Assembly: GCA_013336205.1 (NCBI GenBank)
Contig: JAAXUD010000162.1
Span: 1-6,624, forward strand
Origin: Lentimicrobium sp.
GTDB lineage: Bacteria; Bacteroidota; Bacteroidia; Bacteroidales; Lentimicrobiaceae
Reading direction: 5' to 3'
DNA: 6,624 bases
In this document: piece after piece, positions 1 through 6,153 of the stretch
Layout of the letters: the number at the start of each line of letters is the position of its first letter
Numbering within the stretch: the stretch's first letter is position 1
The notes under the pieces: model-generated
What the model was told of the DNA's origin: nothing
The model's input: only the letters and a program-made list of their open reading frames with translations
The model's database searches: none
Translations under genes and position numbers: made by a program

Positions 1-240
1 TCACTTCCGGAAATTAGCCTCTATGAGTCGGACAATCAAATTTATATCCATTGTGATCAGACTGAATTATTGCCTGAATCATTTGAAGTATTGAATGTTA
101 CCGGGCAAGTAGTTGGTAACTATACTATTGAAAATAGTTCATCAGCAATTATTTCACATAATCTGCCGGCCGGACTTTACTTTGCCGTATTTAATACAAA
201 ACAAAGGCCTCAGGTTTATCGTTTTGCAGTTGCAAAGTAG
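1..240 (+). CDS. C-terminal end of a T9SS-secreted protein (type A sorting domain), 5' partial
   Basis: Frame 1 is open from the first base to the TAG at 238-240, giving 79 visible residues; the start lies left of the window. The visible part reads as a small beta-rich module. It contains FEVLNVTGQVVG (visible residues 28-39), then HNLPAGLYFAVF (53-64), and ends in YRFAVAK. This order (hydrophobic strand, N-x-x-G-Q, then L-P-A-G-L-Y-F, then a basic C-terminus) is characteristic of the type A C-terminal sorting domain of the Bacteroidota type IX secretion system. In that family the domain directs export across the outer membrane and is usually removed or anchored at the surface. The catalytic or adhesive part of the protein is outside the window, so its activity cannot be stated. 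It converges on the deacetylase gene with a gap of 110 bp. Confidence 0.85.
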   Translation, partial: SLPEISLYESDNQIYIHCDQTELLPESFEVLNVTGQVVGNYTIENSSSAIISHNLPAGLYFAVFNTKQRPQVYRFAVAK

Positions 241-303
241 ATAATTGTTCTGCAAAGGCGATTGAGCTCTGTTTTATTTCAATTGTTTTACTTCTTCAAA
301 GAG

Positions 304-319
304 ACAGGCAGGGCCCTGT
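304..319. terminator. Possible weak hairpin between convergent genes
   Basis: ACAGG (304-308) and CCTGT (315-319) can pair around a six-base loop, and the overlapping CAGGGCCCTG (309-318) is itself a palindrome. The hairpin lies between the ends of the converging genes at 240 and 351, where a bidirectional terminator would be expected. The stem is only 5 bp. Neither side has a proper T-tract: rightward it is followed by GAATATTTT and leftward by CTCTTTG. It is a candidate only. Confidence 0.2.
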
Positions 320-350
320 GAATATTTTGAATCTTATTGCTGATAAAATA

Positions 351-971
351 TCAATCGGCTGTTATCACCGGGAAACGATAGCCCTTCCCGGAAAAGTATT
401 CCAGGAACCCCGGCAATGCGTAAAATAGCCGGTCAGCTGCTTTAATACTGTCGTGAAAAACAACTATGCTGCCATCGGTGGTATGCTGAATGGTATTCTG
501 TAAAACATCCTCAGGGCTTGTTTCCTTGTCGAAATCACCACTAAGTACCGACCACATAACAATCCGGTAGGCAGGTTTTATAGCGCGAATGAAAGATGGT
601 TTGATGCGACCATAGGGTGGGCGGAATAAGCGGCTGTTTACCAACTGATTACATAGGTCAATATTGGCCAGGTACTCAGGTAGCGGCGTTTTCCAGCCAC
701 TCAGGTGATTAAAAGTGTGATTACCTGCGGCGTGGCCGGCGTCAATAACCTGCCGGTATAGCTCAGGGTGTTTCTGAACATTGTCGCCTACACAGAAGAA
801 GGTAGCCTTTGCCTGGTATTGCTCAAGAATTTCCAGCACCCGGGGCGTAATTTCCGGTACCGGCCCATCGTCAAATGTCAGGAAAATCTCCCCTGGCCGG
901 TCAGGGATATCCCAGGTCAGGTTTTTGCGGGTGAGGCTGCGGAGAATTCCGGGCGATTTTGAGAGATACAT
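351..971 (-). CDS. Polysaccharide deacetylase family protein (NodB homology domain)
   Basis: This 206-residue protein is essentially one carbohydrate esterase family 4 (NodB) domain. Such enzymes are metal-dependent hydrolases that remove N- or O-acetyl groups from sugars such as peptidoglycan GlcNAc, chitin oligomers or xylan. The motifs appear in the family order. TFDDGP is at 32-37, with Asp34 the likely catalytic base and Asp35 a metal ligand. HTFNH at 85-89 supplies the metal histidines His85 and His89. RPPYG is at 117-121, DFD at 146-148 and VFHDS at 171-175, with His173 the likely catalytic acid. No signal peptide or membrane segment is visible at the N-terminus (MYLSKSPGIL), so the protein may be cytoplasmic or membrane-associated, and the substrate is unknown. 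The ATG at 969-971 is preferred because the residues after it lead straight into the domain. No Shine-Dalgarno is visible; four bases upstream begins a heptamer repeat. It lies on the same strand as the DUF2723 glycosyltransferase, 208 bp upstream. Confidence 0.9.
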   Translation of the reverse strand: MYLSKSPGILRSLTRKNLTWDIPDRPGEIFLTFDDGPVPEITPRVLEILEQYQAKATFFCVGDNVQKHPELYRQVIDAGHAAGNHTFNHLSGWKTPLPEYLANIDLCNQLVNSRLFRPPYGRIKPSFIRAIKPAYRIVMWSVLSGDFDKETSPEDVLQNTIQHTTDGSIVVFHDSIKAADRLFYALPGFLEYFSGKGYRFPVITAD

Positions 972-974
972 TGG

Positions 975-1009
975 AAAGTAAAAAGATAAAAGTAAAAAGT
1001 AAAAAGAGG
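975..1009. repeat. Five tandem A-rich heptamers next to the deacetylase start
   Basis: Five 7-bp units run without a break: AAAGTAA, AAAGATA, AAAGTAA, AAAGTAA, AAAGAGG. Their G residues sit at 978, 985, 992, 999 and 1006, exactly seven apart. On the minus strand, the coding strand of the deacetylase, the units read TTACTTT, ending 3 bp before the ATG. Each unit recreates a TAnnTTT core resembling the Bacteroidota -7 element but without its final G. The array therefore occupies the place where the promoter and leader of the deacetylase gene would lie. Confidence 0.8.
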
Positions 1010-1012
1010 ATT

Positions 1013-1179
1013 TCGTAAATAGTCATTCCTCGTTAAAACTCCATTCTCACTATACAAGCTTTAAATCGTCATTATTCATTACTCATTCGTAAATCGTCAT
1101 TCGTAAATCGTAAAATCTGAAGTCTGAGGCAATCTTCATTCTTCATTCTTCATTCGCACTTCGTCATTCGTCATTCAAA
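1013..1179. repeat. Mixed heptamer repeat tract (TCGTAAA, TCGTCAT, TCTTCAT, TCTGARG)
   Basis: Most of this tract splits into 7-bp words starting with T, usually TC. From 1066 they are TCGTCAT, TATTCAT, TACTCAT, TCGTAAA, TCGTCAT, TCGTAAA, TCGTAAA (to 1114). After one extra A come TCTGAAG and TCTGAGG (1116-1129). After CAA come TCTTCAT three times (1133-1153), TCGCACT, and TCGTCAT twice (1161-1174). The tract ends directly against the stop codon of the glycosyltransferase gene (1180-1182). Bases 1013-1033 (TCGTAAA, TAGTCAT, TCCTCGT) look like decayed units, and 1034-1065 shows little clear repeat. I see no ORF, RNA gene or terminator hairpin here. Confidence 0.8.
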
Positions 1180-4100
1180 TCATCGTTTCCCGGTAAACTG
1201 AACATACTTCTCATACTGGTTTTCAAGTTCTGTTCTTGCTTTCTCAGCCAATTGCTGGTTTTTATATTCACCGGCTACAATGCTTACACGATTGAGTATG
1301 GCCAGGGCCTGTTGCATTTCAAAGTCAAACTGGGGAACCTGTTTTGGTTTAAAACTGAAATAGTAATTCAGATCTTCTGAATAAAGGTCAAACAGATGAT
1401 TAAGCAGGGCATTTCCTTTTGTTGTTTCTCCGGCTTTATAATAAACCTCAGCAAAAGGCAACAGGAAGAAATCAAATTTAACCGACTTGTCAGGGATAAT
1501 TTCAAGACAGCGGTCACATACAGCAGCGGCTTCCTTGTTTTTACCTTCCAGTATGAGCTGCTCAGCGAGTCGTCCGAAGTTGGTGCGGAGGTTTGAAACC
1601 ATGCGACGATTGGTTTCGTCCAGGTAAACGCCTGGTTTCTCCATATTGCCATAAGCGAAAGTGTTCATCAGCCTGTCATAGAGAATGGCTGAGTTTATAT
1701 GGCCGATGGAATTCTCATTGCCTGGCTTTTTAACCGGAACCAGTCTTAAGGCCATTCCTTCCAGCCTCAGGTAATCGTTTAACCCGATGTAGGAACTTTC
1801 TCCTGCGGTTGTTGAAAAATAAACCGGCCGCTCCCAGTTATTATGGGCCAGTAAATCCAGCACCATCAGGTAACTCTTGGTAAGCATACTCCTGTTGATG
1901 GTCCACGTGAGTGTATCTACGATATAGGCTGCGTCCTCAGGTGGAACCGTTCCGTTTTTAACAACTGTTGCAGAGTCAACGCTGATGCTGAAGCGATTTG
2001 ATGGAATATAATCAACCAGTCCGATTGAACTGTTCACCTGTAAGGCTTCTGGTTTACTATGGATGATGTCGAAGAGTTCTTTAAGGTCTACCGGATCCGG
2101 AAGCCTTTTGTCGGCAGAGAGGTAAACGACTTCACGTGTACCGGATTTAAACTGATCGTAATCCAGGCTGAAAGGAACCGGCGCTGAGTCGTAGACTTTA
2201 CGCTTCATCTGGCCGATGTACCAGTCGGCATTCAGCAGGCTGAGGTTTACTACCCTCACGTCTGTTCTGACGCCTTCCACATCCTGAATATACCAGAGCG
2301 GGAAAGTATCATTATCACCCATAGTAAACAAAATAGCATTGGGCGCGCAGGATTCAAGATAATTGCGCGCCATTTCCCGTGCAGTATAGCGGTCAGACCG
2401 GTCATGGTCGTCCCAGCCTTCTGATGCCATTATTCCGGGAACGGCAGCAAGGCAAATAACAGTAGCTGCAATCGCTGCGACTTTCCGGTTCAGAAATTTT
2501 TGCAGAAGACTTATGAATGCGGCAACACCGATGCCTATCCAGATCGCAAAGGCATAAAAGGAAGCGGCATAAGCGTAGTCTCTTTCGCGGGGTTGATAGG
2601 CGTATTGGTTAAGGTAAACAACAATAGCAATTCCTGTCATGATAAACAGCATAACGACAACCAGGGCGTCGCGGGAGCTGCGGTTTATATGCCAGATAAG
2701 ACCGGCGATTCCAAGCAGGAGCGGGAGCAGGAAAAATCTGTTGCGGCCTTTACTTTCCATGCTTTCAGGCAGGTTTTTTTGCGGTCCGAGTCTCATTTCA
2801 TCAAGCCAGTTTATCCCACTGATCCAATTACCGTCAAGATCATTGCCAAAACCCTGTGAATCGTTTTGTTTCCCGGCGAAATTCCACATGAAGTAACGGA
2901 TATACATGTACTGCAACTGGTAAGCATAAAAAAACCTGAGGTTTTCACTGAAGGTTGGCTTGAAAACAGTTTCTGGTTCACCATCCTGGTTTGTAGAGCT
3001 AACCGGTGTGCCTTTTACATTTGCCCATTTTTTGTAATTGTCTGCGTGCGCTTGTTCAATGCCGCTCCACATACGCGGGAAAATGGTCGTAAATTCCGGA
3101 TCATACACCGGTTCCATGTCTTTTTTGGCATCAATAATTACATAGCTGCCTGATGCAATGTCCTTCTTGTAAACCGGGTTCCCATCTGTACGGTCAACTA
3201 CCGGAGCATTGTAATACGGACCCTTCAATAAGGGCCAGTCTCCGTACTGTTCACGGTTAAGATACGAAAGCAGGTTGATGGCGTTGTCAGGTTGGTTTTC
3301 GTTGATGGGTGTATTCGCATTTGAACGGATAATCAGCATAAAAAAGCTTGAATAACCAATCAGGATAAATGTAAAAGCCAGCACTGCCGTATTCAGGATA
3401 AGTTTCTTTTTTCTGGCTGTGTAATGCAGGCCCCAGACGATTCCTGAGATCAGCAGTATGAAGTAGATAAAAGTGCCTATGTTGAAGGGTAGTCCTAAGG
3501 TATTTACAAAAAACAATTCGAAAAGCCCTGCAAGTTTAACAATCCATGGGATGATTACACTCATAATCAATCCGAGCATTACAACAGAAACAATAAGGGC
3601 CGTGAGTATTCCTTTGGTAGTTGGTTTGTATTTTTTAAAGTAGAAAATCAGTGTAATCGCAGGAATGGCAAGCAGGTTAAGCAGGTGGACCCCGATGCTT
3701 AGTCCAATCATAAATGCAATCAGTACAATCCATCGGATTGAATGAGGCTGGTCTGCTGCATCTTCCCACTTGAGCATTGCCCAGAATACAAAGGCTGTAA
3801 AAAAGGAAGACATCGCATAAACTTCGCCTTCAGCAGCTGAAAACCAGAATGAATCGCTGAAAGTATAGGCCAGTGCCCCAACCATGCCACTGCCAATAAT
3901 GGTAAGTGTGTCAGAAAGCTGTGGATTGCTATCGGCTTTTACCAGCTTTTTCGTCAGGTGAGTTATGCTCCAGAAAAGAAAAAGGATAGTAAACCCGCTA
4001 CTGATGGCCGACATAGCATTAACCATAAAAGCCACGTTGGCATTATTGCCAAAAGCGAAAAGTGCGAAAAACCGGCCAATCATCTGAAAAAGAGGAGCTC

Positions 4101-4257
4101 CGGGAGGGTGCCCCACCTGTAGTTTAAATGCGGTGGCTATGTATTCACCACAATCCCAGAAACTGGTGGTTGGCTCAGCAGTAAGCAGATAAACGGTGCT
4201 GGCCAGTGCAAAAATAACCCAGCCGGTAATGTTGTTAATTCGCCTGTAAAGGTTCAT
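1180..4257 (-). CDS. DUF2723 (TMEM260-like) membrane glycosyltransferase, GT-C fold, with C-terminal TPR-like region
   Basis: This 1025-residue integral membrane protein matches the DUF2723 family, often annotated as glycosyltransferase family 117 in Bacteroidota. The human relative TMEM260 is a protein O-mannosyltransferase. GT-C enzymes use lipid-phosphate sugars on the outer face of the membrane; donor and acceptor here are unknown. After the first membrane segment (about 11-27) comes FWDCGEY (33-39), with Asp35 and Glu38 as the likely catalytic or metal acids, then GHPPGAPLF (49-57). About ten hydrophobic segments follow to residue 310. Next come a soluble insert (about 311-507), four more segments (about 508-525, 531-548, 562-585, 592-610), and a soluble tail. 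QPRERDYAY (555-563), GWDDHDRSDR (614-623), MGDNDTFPLWY (646-656) and NWERPVYFS (807-815) look like family motifs. Residues about 888-962 resemble two TPR helical pairs. The frame is intact and the ATG at 4255-4257 leads directly into the first membrane helix. Specific function is inferred from family only. Confidence 0.88.
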   Translation of the reverse strand: MNLYRRINNITGWVIFALASTVYLLTAEPTTSFWDCGEYIATAFKLQVGHPPGAPLFQMIGRFFALFAFGNNANVAFMVNAMSAISSGFTILFLFWSITHLTKKLVKADSNPQLSDTLTIIGSGMVGALAYTFSDSFWFSAAEGEVYAMSSFFTAFVFWAMLKWEDAADQPHSIRWIVLIAFMIGLSIGVHLLNLLAIPAITLIFYFKKYKPTTKGILTALIVSVVMLGLIMSVIIPWIVKLAGLFELFFVNTLGLPFNIGTFIYFILLISGIVWGLHYTARKKKLILNTAVLAFTFILIGYSSFFMLIIRSNANTPINENQPDNAINLLSYLNREQYGDWPLLKGPYYNAPVVDRTDGNPVYKKDIASGSYVIIDAKKDMEPVYDPEFTTIFPRMWSGIEQAHADNYKKWANVKGTPVSSTNQDGEPETVFKPTFSENLRFFYAYQLQYMYIRYFMWNFAGKQNDSQGFGNDLDGNWISGINWLDEMRLGPQKNLPESMESKGRNRFFLLPLLLGIAGLIWHINRSSRDALVVVMLFIMTGIAIVVYLNQYAYQPRERDYAYAASFYAFAIWIGIGVAAFISLLQKFLNRKVAAIAATVICLAAVPGIMASEGWDDHDRSDRYTAREMARNYLESCAPNAILFTMGDNDTFPLWYIQDVEGVRTDVRVVNLSLLNADWYIGQMKRKVYDSAPVPFSLDYDQFKSGTREVVYLSADKRLPDPVDLKELFDIIHSKPEALQVNSSIGLVDYIPSNRFSISVDSATVVKNGTVPPEDAAYIVDTLTWTINRSMLTKSYLMVLDLLAHNNWERPVYFSTTAGESSYIGLNDYLRLEGMALRLVPVKKPGNENSIGHINSAILYDRLMNTFAYGNMEKPGVYLDETNRRMVSNLRTNFGRLAEQLILEGKNKEAAAVCDRCLEIIPDKSVKFDFFLLPFAEVYYKAGETTKGNALLNHLFDLYSEDLNYYFSFKPKQVPQFDFEMQQALAILNRVSIVAGEYKNQQLAEKARTELENQYEKYVQFTGKR

Positions 4258-4300
4258 AAAACTAACTTTTTATTCGTGAAACCCCTTTGAAGGAATGTGT

Positions 4301-4310
4301 TGCGAAGGTA
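4301..4310 (-). promoter_or_regulatory. Candidate -7 promoter element for the DUF2723 gene
   Basis: On the minus strand this site reads TACCTTCGCA. It differs from the Bacteroidota -7 consensus TAnnTTTG at one position and lies about 43 bp upstream of the ATG at 4257. No TTTG -33 element is found at the proper distance; the upstream stretch is A-rich (GCAAAAAAAATTA). A poorer alternative is CATCTTTG at 4356-4349. The assignment is tentative. Confidence 0.4.
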
Positions 4311-4564
4311 GTAATTTTTTTTGCGGTGGCCCGATCAGTGGTGCGAATCAAAGATGTTCTTTTTAGCAGGGTTTTGTAAAAACAGGATTGACTAAAAATC
4401 AACTGCTTTGGACTGAATATTTTCCAGGAAATGATTTATAAAATTGTGATTAATTGATTTTTTGAATGAACCGGGCCTTCAATGCTGTTGTTTACATACA
4501 ACTAAAGGGTTATTTGTTATATTGTATGGTAACAGGCAAATGAATTTCAAAGGCAACAATTTTG

Positions 4565-4574
4565 TATCTTTGCA
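4565..4574 (+). promoter_or_regulatory. Bacteroidota-type -7 promoter element for gpmA
   Basis: TATCTTTG at 4565-4572, followed by CA, matches the TAnnTTTG -7 element used by the primary sigma factor of Bacteroidota. It would start transcription near 4578-4580, giving a leader of about 40 bases before the ATG at 4620. The -33 element is poor: only TTTC at 4545-4548 is near the expected place. The leader is AU-rich without a Shine-Dalgarno, as is common in this phylum. Confidence 0.65.
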
Positions 4575-4619
4575 CCTGCAAATCAGAAGATCTTATATTA
4601 CTTTAAATTGTTGTTTATT

Positions 4620-5366
4620 ATGAAGAAACTTGTGTTGTTGCGCCACGGCGAAAGTGAATGGAATATGTCGAACCGTTTTACCGGCTGGACAGATGTAGAC
4701 CTCACCGAAAAAGGGGTTAAAGAAGCTCATGAAGCTGGAAAAGTCTTGAAAGAAAATGGATTTTATTTCGACCTGGCTTATACCTCATTCCTGAAAAGGG
4801 CTATTAAAACACTTAATCTGGCGCTTGAAGAAATGGATCAGCTGTGGATACCGGTCTTGAAAAGCTGGAGGCTGAACGAAAAGCATTATGGCAATCTACA
4901 GGGGCTCAACAAAGCTGAAACAGCCGCTAAATACGGCGATGCCCAGGTTTTAATCTGGCGCCGCAGCTATGATGTTCCACCGGCACCATTGGCAGAGTCT
5001 GATGAACGCAATCCTCGTCTTGATCCCCGTTACAAAAATGAGAATCCTGAATTAATCCCTTTAACCGAGTCTCTGAAGGATACAGTTGACCGTATGGTTC
5101 CTTATTGGGAAGGCGAAATCCGTGAATCGTTAAAGGTACACAACCAGGTGCTGGTTGCTGCGCACGGCAACAGTCTGCGGGCGGTTATCAAATACCTCAA
5201 GAATATCAGCGATAATGATATTGTGAGTCTTAACCTGCCCACAGGCATTCCTTACGTTTTCGAATTTGATGATGATCTTAACCTTCTGAAAGACTATTTT
5301 CTGGGCGATCCGGAAGTTATCAGACAACTGATGGAAGCTGTTGCCAATCAGGGGAAAGCCAAATAG
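4620..5366 (+). CDS. gpmA: 2,3-bisphosphoglycerate-dependent phosphoglycerate mutase
   Basis: This cytoplasmic glycolytic and gluconeogenic enzyme interconverts 3-phosphoglycerate and 2-phosphoglycerate through a phosphohistidine, primed by 2,3-bisphosphoglycerate. The 248 residues match the usual length of about 250. [10 protein letters not shown] (6-15) holds the phosphoacceptor His9 with Arg8. [15 protein letters not shown] (18-32) is the typical substrate loop. Arg60 follows in TSFLKRA, Glu87 lies in [12 protein letters not shown] (84-95), and the second catalytic histidine, His182, is in AAHGNSLRA (180-188). The long insert around 113-150 distinguishes the dPGM group from short phosphatase relatives. 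The ATG at 4620 is chosen over an in-frame TTG at 4608 because [11 protein letters not shown] is the standard family N-terminus. A TATCTTTG promoter lies 48 bp upstream. The phosphatase gene follows after 8 bp, suggesting cotranscription. All expected active-site residues are present. Confidence 0.97.
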   Translation: MKKLVLLRHGESEWNMSNRFTGWTDVDLTEKGVKEAHEAGKVLKENGFYFDLAYTSFLKRAIKTLNLALEEMDQLWIPVLKSWRLNEKHYGNLQGLNKAETAAKYGDAQVLIWRRSYDVPPAPLAESDERNPRLDPRYKNENPELIPLTESLKDTVDRMVPYWEGEIRESLKVHNQVLVAAHGNSLRAVIKYLKNISDNDIVSLNLPTGIPYVFEFDDDLNLLKDYFLGDPEVIRQLMEAVANQGKAK

Positions 5367-5374
5367 TAGCCTGC

Positions 5375-6094
5375 ATGTCCAAACAATGGGTAATACCAGA
5401 TATTCACGGCTGTAGCCGCAGCCTGCGCTCGCTGGTTGAAACTCACATTGTGCCCTCAAAAACCGATCGGATTTATTTTCTTGGCGATTACGTTGATCGG
5501 GGGCCTGATTCAAAGGGTGTGCTTGATTATGTGATGGGACTTCAGGAACAAGGTTATAATATTGTTGCCCTGAAAGGAAATCATGAGGAGTTCTTTGTTA
5601 AGTCATGGGATGAAGAAAAGGAACTGAAAAGCTTTCTGGTATTCAAACAGGCTAACAAGTCTAAAATCCAGTGGCTTAGGCATGGAGGCAAGGAAGCAAT
5701 GCAGAGTTTCGGAACTGAAAACCTGGCTGACATCCCTTCAACCTATATAGAGTGGATGCGAAATCTGCCCTTGTATGTTGAGCTGGATAAATTCGTACTG
5801 GTGCATGCCGGCCTGAATTTCGATATTGTAAATCCTTACGAAGATACCCAAACCATGCTTTGGGTCAGAGAGTTTAAAGTCAGATCCTATAAAATTGGTT
5901 ACCGCAGGCTTATTCATGGCCATGTTCCTGTAAGTCTCGACTTTATTGACCTTACAGTAAAATCTTCAAGCTATCCGTTTATCGACCTCGATAATGGCTG
6001 TTACATGCATAACCGTGCAGGATTTGGCAACCTGCTTGCCCTTGAACTTGGCTCTTTGGAGCTGAAAGTTCAACCCAATATTGATATGGAATGA
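5375..6094 (+). CDS. PPP-family metallophosphatase (serine/threonine protein phosphatase-like)
   Basis: This 239-residue soluble protein is a complete bacterial PPP-type calcineurin-like phosphoesterase using a two-metal centre. The metal-binding signature is in order: PDIHGC (8-13) with Asp9 and His11, GDYVDRG (37-43) with Asp38 and the phosphate-binding Arg42, GNHE (68-71) with Asn69 and the catalytic His70, VHAG (143-146) with His144, and HGH (181-183) with His183. LWVRE (162-166) and IDLDNGC (203-209) are further family features. The first motif has Pro where many relatives have Gly (GDxHG); the metal ligands are kept. Relatives include PrpA/PrpE-type protein phosphatases, lambda phosphatase and ApaH-like nucleotide hydrolases, so the substrate may be a phosphoprotein or a nucleotide. 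The ATG lies 8 bp after the gpmA stop, with no clear Shine-Dalgarno at the normal distance, pointing to an operon with gpmA. A strong terminator follows 18 bp after the TGA. Confidence 0.9.
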   Translation: MSKQWVIPDIHGCSRSLRSLVETHIVPSKTDRIYFLGDYVDRGPDSKGVLDYVMGLQEQGYNIVALKGNHEEFFVKSWDEEKELKSFLVFKQANKSKIQWLRHGGKEAMQSFGTENLADIPSTYIEWMRNLPLYVELDKFVLVHAGLNFDIVNPYEDTQTMLWVREFKVRSYKIGYRRLIHGHVPVSLDFIDLTVKSSSYPFIDLDNGCYMHNRAGFGNLLALELGSLELKVQPNIDME

Positions 6095-6111
6095 GATAAA
6101 TCCATAAAATG

Positions 6112-6153
6112 AAAAAGAACGGTAACCTGAATTCGGGTTGCCGTTCTCTTTTT
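6112..6153. terminator. Bidirectional intrinsic terminator
   Basis: GAACGGTAACCT (6117-6128) pairs with GGGTTGCCGTTC (6135-6146) in a 12-bp stem with two G-T wobbles, closing a six-base GAATTC loop. The left side is preceded by AAAAA (6112-6116) and the right side followed by TCTTTTT (6147-6153). Either strand therefore presents a stem plus U-tract. It ends the gpmA-phosphatase transcript rightward and the AAA ATPase transcript leftward. Its right T-tract overlaps the TAA stop codon (6154-6152) of the ATPase gene. Confidence 0.88.

Larger units (their letters stand above)
4258..4619. other. Divergent intergenic region between the glycosyltransferase gene and gpmA
   Basis: These 362 bp contain no credible gene. 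They hold the candidate promoters for both flanking genes, listed separately. The rest is AT-rich. Two weak inverted repeats are visible: GTTGT-TTACAT-ACAAC (4487-4502), and an imperfect pairing of ATTTG and TTA near 4512-4519 with TAA and CAAAT near 4530-4541. Either could be an operator, but neither resembles a binding site I recognise. No riboswitch or leader RNA fold is evident. Confidence 0.6.

Noticed and set aside
1013..1179. CRISPR array or phage attachment site
   Set aside because: Units are only 7 bp with no spacers of regular length, and no cas, integrase or tRNA gene is nearby.
1368..1652. 94-codon minus-strand frame within the glycosyltransferase gene as sign of a frameshift or second gene
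   Set aside because: The main frame continues unbroken through this region with TPR-like sequence; the alternative frame has no recognisable content.
2500..3153. Plus-strand open frames of 85-119 codons opposite the glycosyltransferase
   Set aside because: They lie antisense to strongly conserved motifs of an intact membrane protein and their translations show no domain; they are by-products of its codon use.
4487..4502. GTTGT/ACAAC inverted repeat as a defined operator
   Set aside because: The arms are only 5 bp, common by chance in AT-rich spacer, and match no regulator site that I can name.
4608..4619. Four-codon upstream extension of gpmA from TTG
   Set aside because: [11 protein letters not shown] from the ATG at 4620 is the standard family N-terminus and gives the usual 248 residues; the extension adds only MLFI.
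4540..4623. 27-codon upstream ORF whose TGA overlaps the gpmA ATG (ATGA)
   Set aside because: The likely promoter (4565-4572) lies inside it, so the main transcript would lack its start codon; the peptide resembles nothing known.
5130..5513. 127-codon minus-strand frame spanning the gpmA/phosphatase junction
   Set aside because: It overlaps two clearly real genes, including the catalytic His182 region of gpmA, and has no recognisable domain.
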